Below are positions 6,945-11,412 of a DNA stretch of 11,412 nt, piece after piece. The notes below the pieces were generated by a model. That model did no database searches and was not told where the DNA came from. It worked only from the letters and a program-made list of their open reading frames with translations. The DNA is taken from positions 1-11,412 of the forward strand of contig JAGBSR010000006.1 in NCBI GenBank assembly GCA_017631745.1, in the 5' to 3' direction. Numbering within the stretch: the stretch's first letter is position 1; each line of letters opens with the position of its first letter. Source of the DNA: Clostridia bacterium (GTDB taxonomy: Bacteria > Bacillota > Clostridia > Oscillospirales > Acutalibacteraceae). Made by a program: the position numbers and the translations under genes.

Positions 6945-8620
6945 TATGATACTACCTCCTGAGCAGGTGCACTGCCTTCGGAATCAGCAAGGCGCTGTTT
7001 GAGCTCGGCAACACACATATCGTGTTTTTCTTTTGTGAAGTTATAGAAGATAAAGGGAAGAGTTGCAATGGCGTAACCTATAATTGCAAACCAGGTGTGT
7101 ATGCTGAAAACATTGCTGAGAATTTCTGAGTCAAAGAATACGTCCCAGTCTGAGGTGAAGCCGATTCTTTCAAGCAGGAAGGGTACGATATAACCCACTG
7201 CCATATTAAGAGGATTTGTGAACCAGGTGAATATGCCTGAGATAGAGTCGCAGCGTTCTCCGTATTTCCACTGATGATAAATCTGAACATCGGCGTTGAT
7301 ACCCTGAGTGATACCCGAATCGACAGGCTGAATGGTATTTCTCAGGAATGTTGCAATGATGAAAATGACGATGTTTTCTGTCTTGATTGCAAGAAGCACA
7401 CCGAAAATTGAAAGAATAGTTGCAACACGGGAAATGAGAAGAACATTTCTCTTCTGAAAGTGCTTTGTCAAAAATACACAAAGCAGGTTACCGGCTGTCA
7501 TACCTACAACAACAATATTCGCCGCAATGCCCGAGAACCATTCCATTCTCAGTGAATATACAAACCACCATGAAAGCAGGTTGTTGAGAAGCCAGTGCCA
7601 CTGTGAGAAAACATTGGCGATGTTTATCATCCAGAGATATTTATTCTTAAGGGCGTTCTTAGCACCCTTGAAGAATTCAACCTTTTTACGGTTTTCAATA
7701 TCCTCTTCGATAACTCTCTCTTTGCAGAAAAGAGCGGCCATGCCGATAATAGCGCCGACAAAAGCAAATATAGGTACGAATACCCTATAGGTCTTGATGT
7801 TGAGATAACCGCCGGTGAGGCTGATAAGAATGGGGAAGAACAGATTGATAATTGAGGGGAATAAGCCCGTTATAATAGGTACGATTGAGAAAAGCTTCTG
7901 TCTTTCCTGAGAGTTGGGAGTCATAAATGAGATCAGACCGCCGACATTATTGAAGTTGTTGAAGAAGAAGCTCATAAAGGTAAATGCAAAATGCAGAATG
8001 GTAAGCTTGGTAGCGTGGGGGAGATTTTGCACGGGGAGATAGGGGATAATAGAAATAAGAATAGCTGACGGAAGTGCACAGCCTGCAACAAAGGGCTTGA
8101 GTCTGCCGTACTTGGCACAGAAAACTCTTCTTATAAACCATGTGATATAGTTGGTCACACCGCCCAGGAACAGAATATTGCCCACAATCTGAGGCAGACC
8201 CATCATAATGCCCTCAAAGGTGTTGGCAGGGATAAAGTAGCAGGCAAGGCCTACAATAATCTGACCGAGATAAGACGCATGAGCAAACTTCTTCATACCC
8301 GGTGAAAGTCTGCCGTGGTTTTCGTAGATAAGCATATTTGCAGGGTTAATGAATAAAAGAATATAACCTATAATGGTGCTGATAAGGTTAATCATATAGA
8401 AATCCATAGCGGGAATTTCCATAATAGCACCGCAGAAATATGCAGTTGAGAATGTAACAATATTTGAAGCGGTTATAAATATGTAGGTACCGCCCTGAGA
8501 AGCCGTGTAGGCAGCCATTTCCTTAAGAGACAGATATTCGCCCTCTCCGGGTGTGTTCCAATGTGTTTTCACATATGACGGAGCACTTTTGACTTTTGTG
8601 ATAATTTCAGAAATATTCAT
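6944..8620 (-). CDS. GPH-type MFS sugar:cation symporter
   Basis: This 558-residue polytopic protein has about twelve hydrophobic segments. Signatures of the glycoside-pentoside-hexuronide:cation symporter (MelB-like, MFS_2) family are seen: KYGRLKPF at about 170-177, matching the family's cytoplasmic loop 2-3, and ADVQIYHQWKYGERCDSISG in the C-terminal half, matching the conserved loop 10-11 (DYxxWKTGxRxEG type). These carriers import small saccharides with Na+ or H+. I chose the second in-frame ATG (8620) because AGGAGGAGG lies 7 bases before it. The upstream ATG at 8644 would place that Shine-Dalgarno inside the coding sequence. The protein is somewhat longer than MelB (about 470), owing to N- and C-terminal extensions. 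It is followed, with a 1-bp overlap, by an LRR lipoprotein. Substrate unknown. Confidence 0.87.
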   Translation of the reverse strand: MNISEIITKVKSAPSYVKTHWNTPGEGEYLSLKEMAAYTASQGGTYIFITASNIVTFSTAYFCGAIMEIPAMDFYMINLISTIIGYILLFINPANMLIYENHGRLSPGMKKFAHASYLGQIIVGLACYFIPANTFEGIMMGLPQIVGNILFLGGVTNYITWFIRRVFCAKYGRLKPFVAGCALPSAILISIIPYLPVQNLPHATKLTILHFAFTFMSFFFNNFNNVGGLISFMTPNSQERQKLFSIVPIITGLFPSIINLFFPILISLTGGYLNIKTYRVFVPIFAFVGAIIGMAALFCKERVIEEDIENRKKVEFFKGAKNALKNKYLWMINIANVFSQWHWLLNNLLSWWFVYSLRMEWFSGIAANIVVVGMTAGNLLCVFLTKHFQKRNVLLISRVATILSIFGVLLAIKTENIVIFIIATFLRNTIQPVDSGITQGINADVQIYHQWKYGERCDSISGIFTWFTNPLNMAVGYIVPFLLERIGFTSDWDVFFDSEILSNVFSIHTWFAIIGYAIATLPFIFYNFTKEKHDMCVAELKQRLADSEGSAPAQEVVS

Positions 8621-8627
8621 ATATTTT

Positions 8628-8636
8628 CCTCCTCCT
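8628..8636 (-). promoter_or_regulatory. Shine-Dalgarno that fixes the symporter start
   Basis: On the minus strand AGGAGGAGG ends 7 bases before the ATG at 8620. This favours 8620 over the in-frame ATG at 8644, which has no comparable site. Confidence 0.8.
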
Positions 8637-8687
8637 GTTCTCATACAATTATATAGCCTTAGCAGGATAAAATAAAGGGTAATTTAT

Positions 8688-8716
8688 ATATAAGAAAATT
8701 TTTGTCGAATTGTCCA
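8688..8716 (-). promoter_or_regulatory. Candidate promoter of the symporter-LRR operon
   Basis: On the minus strand TGGACA (8716-8711) and TTATAT (8693-8688) are 17 bp apart. A second possible -10, TATAAT at 8653-8648, lacks a good -35. The intergenic region (8645-8777) is AT-rich and holds no gene I can support, so the exact start site is uncertain. Confidence 0.4.
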
Positions 8717-8739
8717 TATAACAAAGCCGTAAATTGTTA

Positions 8740-8771
8740 AATCCGCTGAAAGATAAGTCTCTCAGCGGATT
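8740..8771 (-). terminator. Stem-loop just after the TipAS gene
   Basis: AATCCGCTGA (8740-8749) pairs with TCAGCGGATT (8762-8771) in a 10-bp perfect stem with a 12-base loop, starting 6 bp beyond the TipAS stop. On the minus strand the following TTTAACAATTT is only a weak T tract, so termination may be partial, with read-through towards the symporter genes. Confidence 0.6.
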
Positions 8772-8777
8772 AATTGT

Positions 8778-9185
8778 TTATTGGTTGCAATAAAATTTTA
8801 TGGCACTTCTTGCGTACTCTGCCGTGCCTTTACCGTATTTATCTATATTTTCTTTGAATCGCTCATCAAGAACATACATTTCGCCGAGACCTGAGAGAAT
8901 TTCATTAGTGCAGGTATAGAAGTTTTCGGTTATATATGCCTGAAGCTTTTCTGCCACGGCAACAGCCTCATCGCTGTCTGCACTTAAACCGTTGTTCATC
9001 GCCTTGGCAAATTCGGCAAAAACAGCCATAAGGCCCTCGTTTACTTCGCTTTGCTTTTCTTGCGAGTACCCTGCCGTTTTCTCTTGAGACTGCTTATAGG
9101 CATCGGTGTGTCCCCATTTTTCTTTTACTTCATTTTCATAGGAATTCTTTGCATTTTCATATTCCTTATTGTTTAAAGTTTTCAT
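8778..9185 (-). CDS. Stand-alone TipAS domain protein (thiopeptide/drug-binding fold)
   Basis: This 135-residue protein is almost entirely a TipAS antibiotic-recognition domain: SYENEVKEKWGHTDAYKQSQ at 15-34, a Tyr-Ser helix start at 40-41, then FYTCTNEILSGLGEMYVLDE at 89-108. TipAS is a globin-like alpha domain that traps thiopeptides, covalently through a cysteine in the Streptomyces TipA prototype; related domains bind albicidin. C92 lies in the expected segment and at a similar distance from the C-terminus, but I cannot confirm equivalence. The usual N-terminal MerR winged helix (about 110 residues) is absent. The upstream sequence holds a promoter and AAGGTGA, so this is a genuine short gene and not a fragment of a longer reading frame. 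It is cytosolic. Likely role: drug sequestration or sensing. Confidence 0.88.
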   Translation of the reverse strand: MKTLNNKEYENAKNSYENEVKEKWGHTDAYKQSQEKTAGYSQEKQSEVNEGLMAVFAEFAKAMNNGLSADSDEAVAVAEKLQAYITENFYTCTNEILSGLGEMYVLDERFKENIDKYGKGTAEYARSAIKFYCNQ

Positions 9186-9240
9186 ATCAAATTCACCTTT
9201 CTAAGCTTCATAAAGCTCATTTCTTATCGTATCTGATATG

Positions 9241-9271
9241 AGTATACACCATTACATTAGGTGAGAGTCAA
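9241..9271 (-). promoter_or_regulatory. MerR-type promoter (19-bp spacer) for the TipAS gene
   Basis: On the minus strand TTGACT (9271-9266) and TATACT (9246-9241) are good -35/-10 boxes held 19 bp apart, the over-long spacing that MerR-family activators correct by twisting DNA. The spacer carries a dyad, CACC (9247-9250) and GGTG (9260-9263), centred within 1 bp of the spacer centre. It lies 55 bp from the TipAS ATG. No MerR gene is visible in the window, so the regulator would act from elsewhere. Confidence 0.7.
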
Positions 9272-9375
9272 TAGTTATATGAAAATTCTTGCCTGAAATT
9301 TTCGGCAGGGTACCCTAACACAAAAATCACACATTGTGTTTATAAAAATCTAAAATTCAAATTTCATTAAAATAG

Positions 9376-9404
9376 TTGACAATTGCGACACTATTAACTA
9401 TAAT
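9376..9404 (+). promoter_or_regulatory. Perfect consensus sigma-A promoter of the Cys-rich protein gene
   Basis: TTGACA (9376-9381) and TATAAT (9399-9404) are separated by 17 bp, a full match to the consensus. The rest of the 9186-9375 spacer holds the TipAS promoter, a 10-bp palindrome AGGGTACCCT (9307-9316) and an AACACA/TGTGTT inverted repeat (9317-9340), with no gene. Confidence 0.85.
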
Positions 9405-9415
9405 ATAACCATAAA

Positions 9416-9431
9416 TGGCGTAATAGCGCCA
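9416..9431 (+). other. Short 5'-UTR stem-loop of the Cys-rich protein gene
   Basis: TGGCG (9416-9420) and CGCCA (9427-9431) form a 5-bp GC-rich stem with a TAATAG loop, starting within about five bases of the expected transcription start. It may stabilise the mRNA 5' end or be an operator dyad. The ribosome site AGGAGG downstream is left free. Confidence 0.4.
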
Positions 9432-9451
9432 AATTCAAGGAGGAAATTCCA

Positions 9452-9934
9452 ATGAGAAAAATTATTTCTTTAGTATTAGCTATGTTAATGCTTTTCAGCG
9501 TAATGGCTGTTTCAGCATCTGCTGCGACAGAGTGTAACTGTGATGACCATGTAAAAAGTTCTACCTGCCATTGTTGCATCTATTGCCCTGAAAACCCCTC
9601 ATTCGCATATGTAACACCTTGCCACAAGGAATATGTAGACGGCAAGTATGTTCTCTTAGAAAAAGTCTGCTGTGAAAATTGCACAGGCTTTATCAACAAT
9701 AAAGGCTTATGCGGTTGTAATTGCAGATGTTGCTCACTCGGCATCGACGGCACAGTAGGCGATCTCTCAGACCCCATCGGCGGTTATTGGGATGAAATCT
9801 GGGACGAAGAAGCTCAGGACAATTTCGTTACAGGCTTCCAAGCTGTTTTAAAGAAGATTTCAGATGCATTCGATAAGATCTTCAATGCTATCTTTGAGTT
9901 CTTAAGACTTGACGAAATCCTCGGCAGAAACTAA
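9452..9934 (+). CDS. Secreted cysteine-rich protein with amphipathic C-terminal tail
   Basis: I recognise no family for this 160-residue protein. Residues 1-24 are a clear Sec signal peptide (RK, hydrophobic core, A-S-A at 22-24). The mature N-terminal half has fifteen cysteines at 28, 30, 39, 41, 42, 45, 57, 73, 74, 77, 87, 89, 91, 93 and 94, many in CxC and CC pairs with His nearby, suggesting metal binding or dense disulfides. An acidic, Trp-containing linker (about 98-122) leads to an amphipathic helix at 125-157 (FVTGFQAVLKKISDAF and so on) that resembles the tiny peptides encoded downstream. The start is fixed by AGGAGG nine bases upstream. It has its own consensus promoter and terminator. 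It is probably extracellular or wall-associated; function unknown. Confidence 0.85.
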   Translation: MRKIISLVLAMLMLFSVMAVSASAATECNCDDHVKSSTCHCCIYCPENPSFAYVTPCHKEYVDGKYVLLEKVCCENCTGFINNKGLCGCNCRCCSLGIDGTVGDLSDPIGGYWDEIWDEEAQDNFVTGFQAVLKKISDAFDKIFNAIFEFLRLDEILGRN

Positions 9935-9950
9935 TAGCAATCAGATACTA

Positions 9951-9982
9951 AAGAGCTGTCTTGAATAGACGGCTCTTTTTTT
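9951..9982 (+). terminator. Rho-independent terminator of the Cys-rich protein gene
   Basis: AGAGCTGTCT (9952-9961) pairs with AGACGGCTCT (9967-9976), with one U-G wobble, around loop TGAAT, and is followed by seven T (9976-9982). It lies 17 bp after the stop codon. Confidence 0.92.
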
Positions 9983-10024
9983 GAGCCTTAACATAAAAAA
10001 TATTAAAAAATTTTGAATAAACTA

Positions 10025-10053
10025 TTGACATTTATGTTTCGCTATTATATAAT
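10025..10053 (+). promoter_or_regulatory. Perfect consensus sigma-A promoter of the tiny-peptide pair
   Basis: TTGACA (10025-10030), a 17-bp spacer and TATAAT (10048-10053) match the consensus fully. The promoter lies between the terminator of the Cys-rich gene and the first tiny gene, leaving a 5' UTR of about 50 bases. Confidence 0.85.
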
Positions 10054-10109
10054 TGAAGCATATTAAAGGGTTTGCCTTTGATAAATTTATACATATGGAG
10101 GAAATTACA

Positions 10110-10205
10110 ATGTTCGATTTCGCAAAATTCGAAGCAGTATGGCAGGCTATCTGGGCTTACATCTATGATGTACTTGCTTACTTCGGCATCACTCTTGGTG
10201 AATAA
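10110..10205 (+). CDS. Tiny aromatic amphipathic peptide 1 (31 residues)
   Basis: The ATG follows GGAGG by 8 bases and a perfect promoter by about 56, so translation is very likely. The 31-residue product is rich in W, Y and F, with core VWQAIWAYIYDVLAYFGITL (residues 10-29). It has one Lys and four acidic residues, so its net charge is about -3. No signal peptide, double-glycine leader or cysteine is present. An amphipathic or membrane-lying helix is expected. It is paralogous to peptide 2: 14 of 23 residues are identical over F7-L29 aligned to F4-L26. Possibilities include a PSM-like secreted peptide, a small membrane regulator or a toxin. I recognise no named family. Confidence 0.82.
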   Translation: MFDFAKFEAVWQAIWAYIYDVLAYFGITLGE

Positions 10206-10247
10206 TTTTAATCAACACAATAAAATCTAAATAGGAGGTATTTTATA

Positions 10248-10346
10248 ATGGAAACATTTGTAGCTATGTGGCAGAAGCTTTGGACTCTCATTTATGATAT
10301 CCTTGCTATCTTTGGCATCAAACTCGATAACGGTATTGATGCATAA
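10248..10346 (+). CDS. Tiny aromatic amphipathic peptide 2 (32 residues)
   Basis: The gene lies 42 bp after peptide 1 and before a strong terminator, so both are probably on one transcript. AGGAGGT stands 8 bases before the ATG. The product has core FVAMWQKLWTLIYDILAIFG (residues 4-23) and an acidic tail DNGIDA; net charge is about -2. It shares W-Q-x2-[IL]-W-x2-I-Y-D-[IV]-L-A-x-F-G-I with peptide 1, pointing to tandem duplication. Residues 4-17 also align without gaps with residues 125-138 of the upstream Cys-rich protein (F, V, Q, I, D identical). Function unknown; no leader or export signal is visible. Confidence 0.82.
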   Translation: METFVAMWQKLWTLIYDILAIFGIKLDNGIDA

Positions 10347-10380
10347 TTAAACAAATATCGCGATTAAACAATTGTTTAAT
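10346..10380 (+). repeat. Three copies of a 9-mer, two forming an 18-bp perfect palindrome
   Basis: ATTAAACAA occurs at 10346-10354 and 10363-10371, 17 bp start to start, and inverted at 10372-10380. The last two make the perfect palindrome ATTAAACAATTGTTTAAT. An 8-bp palindrome ATCGCGAT (10357-10364) lies between. The array sits between the stop of peptide 2 and its terminator. It could be a protein-binding site or an RNA stem; function unknown. Confidence 0.7.
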
Positions 10381-10384
10381 AAAT

Positions 10385-10418
10385 AAAACCTGTCCTTAAC
10401 GGGCAGGTTTTATTTTTT
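10385..10418 (+). terminator. Rho-independent terminator of the peptide 1-2 transcript
   Basis: AAAACCTGTCC (10385-10395) pairs with GGGCAGGTTTT (10401-10411), with one wobble, around loop TTAAC, followed by A and six T. Confidence 0.92.
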
Positions 10419-10426
10419 ATTTCTTG

Positions 10427-10464
10427 TGTGTAATTAATGTGTAATAAGAATGCACAATTAATTA
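10427..10464 (+). repeat. Direct and inverted repeats upstream of the peptide 3 promoter
   Basis: TGTGTAAT is repeated at 10427-10434 and 10438-10445, exactly 11 bp apart (one helical turn). An overlapping inverted repeat pairs TAATTAATGTG (10431-10441) with CACAATTAATTA (10453-10464) with one bulge. It lies 18-55 bp upstream of the -35 box, a place where an activator could bind. Confidence 0.45.
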
Positions 10465-10475
10465 AAAATATTTAT

Positions 10476-10496
10476 AGTGTGTTGACAAAAAACACT
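10476..10496 (+). promoter_or_regulatory. Inverted repeat over the -35 box of the peptide 3 promoter
   Basis: AGTGTGTT (10476-10483) and AAAACACT (10489-10496) are inverted arms with one mismatch, separated by 5 bp. They span the TTGACA box, as a repressor operator would. This is inference from position only. Confidence 0.4.
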
Positions 10497-10510
10497 TTTA
10501 ATATTAGAAT
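10482..10510 (+). promoter_or_regulatory. Near-consensus sigma-A promoter of peptide 3
   Basis: TTGACA (10482-10487), 17 bp, then TAGAAT (10505-10510), one mismatch from the full consensus. It is 44 bp before the peptide 3 ATG. Confidence 0.8.
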
Positions 10511-10554
10511 ATAGTCAAGGATTAAGTCCGATATAAATTTAAGGAGGAAACACT

Positions 10555-10641
10555 ATGAGTCTTTGGGATTGGATTTATGAAACATTTGGCTTAGATCATC
10601 TTGTTGAGCTCTTCAACCTTATCAAGAGTCTCTTCGCTTGA
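10555..10641 (+). CDS. Tiny aromatic amphipathic peptide 3 (28 residues)
   Basis: AAGGAGG stands 7 bases before the ATG, and the gene has its own promoter and trailing hairpin. The 28-residue product opens with SLWDWIYETFGLDHL and ends in LFNLIKSLFA. Net charge is about -3 (four acidic, one Lys, one His). It shares W-x-[LYW]-I-Y-[DE] and F-G-[IL] with peptides 1 and 2, with three residues fewer between them, so it is a diverged member of the same group. There is no signal peptide or leader. Like the other two it probably forms an amphipathic helix at a membrane. No known family is recognised; PSM-like peptide, small regulator and toxin are all open. Confidence 0.8.
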   Translation: MSLWDWIYETFGLDHLVELFNLIKSLFA

Positions 10642-10681
10642 TTTACAGTAAAAAAATATTGATGTTTAAATTATCGGAATA

Positions 10682-10707
10682 ATCCACCTGCAATCAGTCA
10701 GGTGGAT
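10682..10707. terminator. Hairpin between peptide 3 and the convergent M20 peptidase
   Basis: ATCCACCTG (10682-10690) pairs perfectly with CAGGTGGAT (10699-10707) around an 8-base loop. The plus-strand tail ATATTATTTT is only moderately T-rich. It lies 40 bp beyond the peptide 3 stop and 41 bp beyond the peptidase stop on the other strand, so it may serve both. Confidence 0.7.
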
Positions 10708-10748
10708 ATATTATTTTAAGGTAAAACAAAAGGCGGACATCTTATTTT

Positions 10749-11412
10749 TTATTTTTCTGCGCTTGCTCTTCTGATATAGTTTTTGAAGAATATAAGTGCA
10801 TCCTCTAAAAGGTCAACAGAAATTCTTTCGTTTGTGCCGTGCGTGCACAGAAGAAGCTCAGTTGAAAGCTTAAAGGGAGCATAACGGTAAATGTTTTTGC
10901 AGATAGGCTCATAGTTATAAGCATCTGTGCCGCCCATAACAAGATAGGGAGCAACAATAGCATTGGGCTCGATAGCTCTGGAAAGCTCGCCGATGATTTT
11001 GTAAGCTCTTGAATCTGTAGGTGAGAACGACGAAGCCTCTTTTGAGTTGAGGACATTGATTTCGATATCCTTATTTTTGCATACCTTGCGGATATGGTCC
11101 ACGATATTCTGCTTTGTTGTACCGGGCATAGCTCTGAAGTTGACTGTAATAGCTGCCCTCTGAGGAAGCACATTAGCCGCAGGGCTGCCCTGAGCCATTG
11201 TTACAGCTGTTGTGGTGCGTACGAGACAGGCTGAAAAAGGAATTTTCTTTGCAACTTCAAGGATAACGGGATAGAGCAGGGGAAGATTGCAGGTGATAAG
11301 TCTTGCAGGATATGTGCATTCTCTGCCGATTGAATCAAAGAGCATCTTCATGCTGTCGTTGAGATATGCCTTGAACTGATTTTTTTCAAGGTCTTTGATT
11401 ACATCTGCAATC
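10749..11412 (-). CDS. M20 family metallopeptidase (PM20D1/carboxypeptidase-S-like), N-terminus off window
   Basis: The minus frame is open from the window edge to TAA at 10751-10749, giving the last 221 residues or so. The Met at 11351 is internal: the frame continues upstream in family-like sequence (VIKDLEKNQFKAYLNDS). Visible M20 features are the dimerisation-domain segment RTTTAVTMAQGSPAANVLPQ, then VNFRAMPG, then the C-terminal catalytic part VMGGTDAYNYEPICKNIYR and CTHGTNERISV. The His in HGTNE (codon 10841-10839) is the expected last zinc ligand. The other zinc-binding residues lie off the window. The family hydrolyses or forms amide bonds in small peptides or N-acyl amino acids, with two metal ions; substrate unknown. 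It is convergent with the tiny peptide genes and seems unrelated to them. Confidence 0.9.
   Translation of the reverse strand, partial: IADVIKDLEKNQFKAYLNDSMKMLFDSIGRECTYPARLITCNLPLLYPVILEVAKKIPFSACLVRTTTAVTMAQGSPAANVLPQRAAITVNFRAMPGTTKQNIVDHIRKVCKNKDIEINVLNSKEASSFSPTDSRAYKIIGELSRAIEPNAIVAPYLVMGGTDAYNYEPICKNIYRYAPFKLSTELLLCTHGTNERISVDLLEDALIFFKNYIRRASAEK

Noticed and set aside
6944..8644. Longer symporter form starting at the ATG at 8644
   Set aside because: The eight extra residues (MRTGGGKY) are the translated Shine-Dalgarno region AGGAGGAGG; the ATG at 8620 has ideal spacing to it.
9416..9431. Riboswitch in the 5' UTR of the Cys-rich gene
   Set aside because: Only a single 5-bp stem is present in a UTR of about 40 bases, too short and simple for any known riboswitch class.
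9186..9451. Degraded MerR winged-helix coding region upstream of the TipAS gene
   Set aside because: The stretch holds a well-formed promoter for TipAS and one for the Cys-rich gene; I see no helix-turn-helix-like coding remnant in frame.
9394..9579. Minus-strand open frame across the start of the Cys-rich gene
   Set aside because: It covers the consensus promoter, ribosome site and signal peptide of the real plus-strand gene and shows no family features.
10110..10641. Classical class II or leaderless bacteriocin cluster
   Set aside because: The peptides are net negative, lack a double-glycine leader, and no ABC exporter or immunity gene is adjacent; the idea is not excluded but is not supported.
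10749..11351. M20 peptidase taken as a complete 200-residue gene starting at 11351
   Set aside because: The same frame continues to the window edge in sequence typical of the family, and the missing metal-binding half must lie upstream, so the Met is internal.

Overview
This window looks like chromosome from a moderately AT-rich, Gram-positive anaerobe of the Clostridia, probably a gut or rumen Oscillospirales/Ruminococcaceae-type bacterium. The basis is strong AGGAGG-type ribosome sites, sigma-A promoters, a BspA-type leucine-rich-repeat lipoprotein, a GPH sugar symporter, a CBM-bearing glycoside hydrolase and a NahK-type sugar kinase. I saw no rRNA, tRNA, CRISPR array, transposase or attachment site. 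The taxonomic call is inference.

Positions 1-6045 hold a carbohydrate locus built around a divergent promoter pair (4818-4902). Leftward runs a tightly packed operon: flavin reductase family protein, a two-pass membrane protein of unknown function, a DUF2804 protein, then a secreted clan GH-A (GH39-like) glycoside hydrolase with two CBM6/35-like modules. The hydrolase runs off the left edge of the window. Rightward is a close relative of bifidobacterial N-acetylhexosamine 1-kinase (NahK), which ends at a hairpin terminator shared with the convergent operon. That second leftward operon (8620-6093) encodes a GPH-type sugar:cation symporter whose stop overlaps the start of an LRR lipoprotein. 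Secreted hydrolase, symporter and anomeric kinase could form a release, import and phosphorylation route for an amino-sugar-containing glycan, but the substrate is not shown by the sequence.

Positions 8740-10710 are the most unusual part. An orphan TipAS drug-binding-domain gene (no DNA-binding domain) is preceded by a promoter with the 19-bp spacer typical of MerR-family control. Divergent from it is a secreted 15-cysteine protein, followed by three independent tiny genes encoding peptides of 31, 32 and 28 residues. The first two peptides are paralogues. All three share a W-x-h-I-Y-[DE] ... F-G-[IL] pattern, and the tail of the Cys-rich protein aligns without gaps to peptide 2. Three promoters in this stretch match TTGACA-N17-TATAAT perfectly or nearly so, and each gene has a near-ideal Shine-Dalgarno, so the peptides are probably made in quantity. 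They are acidic, aromatic and amphipathic, which does not fit ordinary cationic bacteriocins.

The right edge (10749-11412) holds the C-terminal half of an M20 (PM20D1/carboxypeptidase-S-like) metallopeptidase on the minus strand, convergent with the peptide genes.
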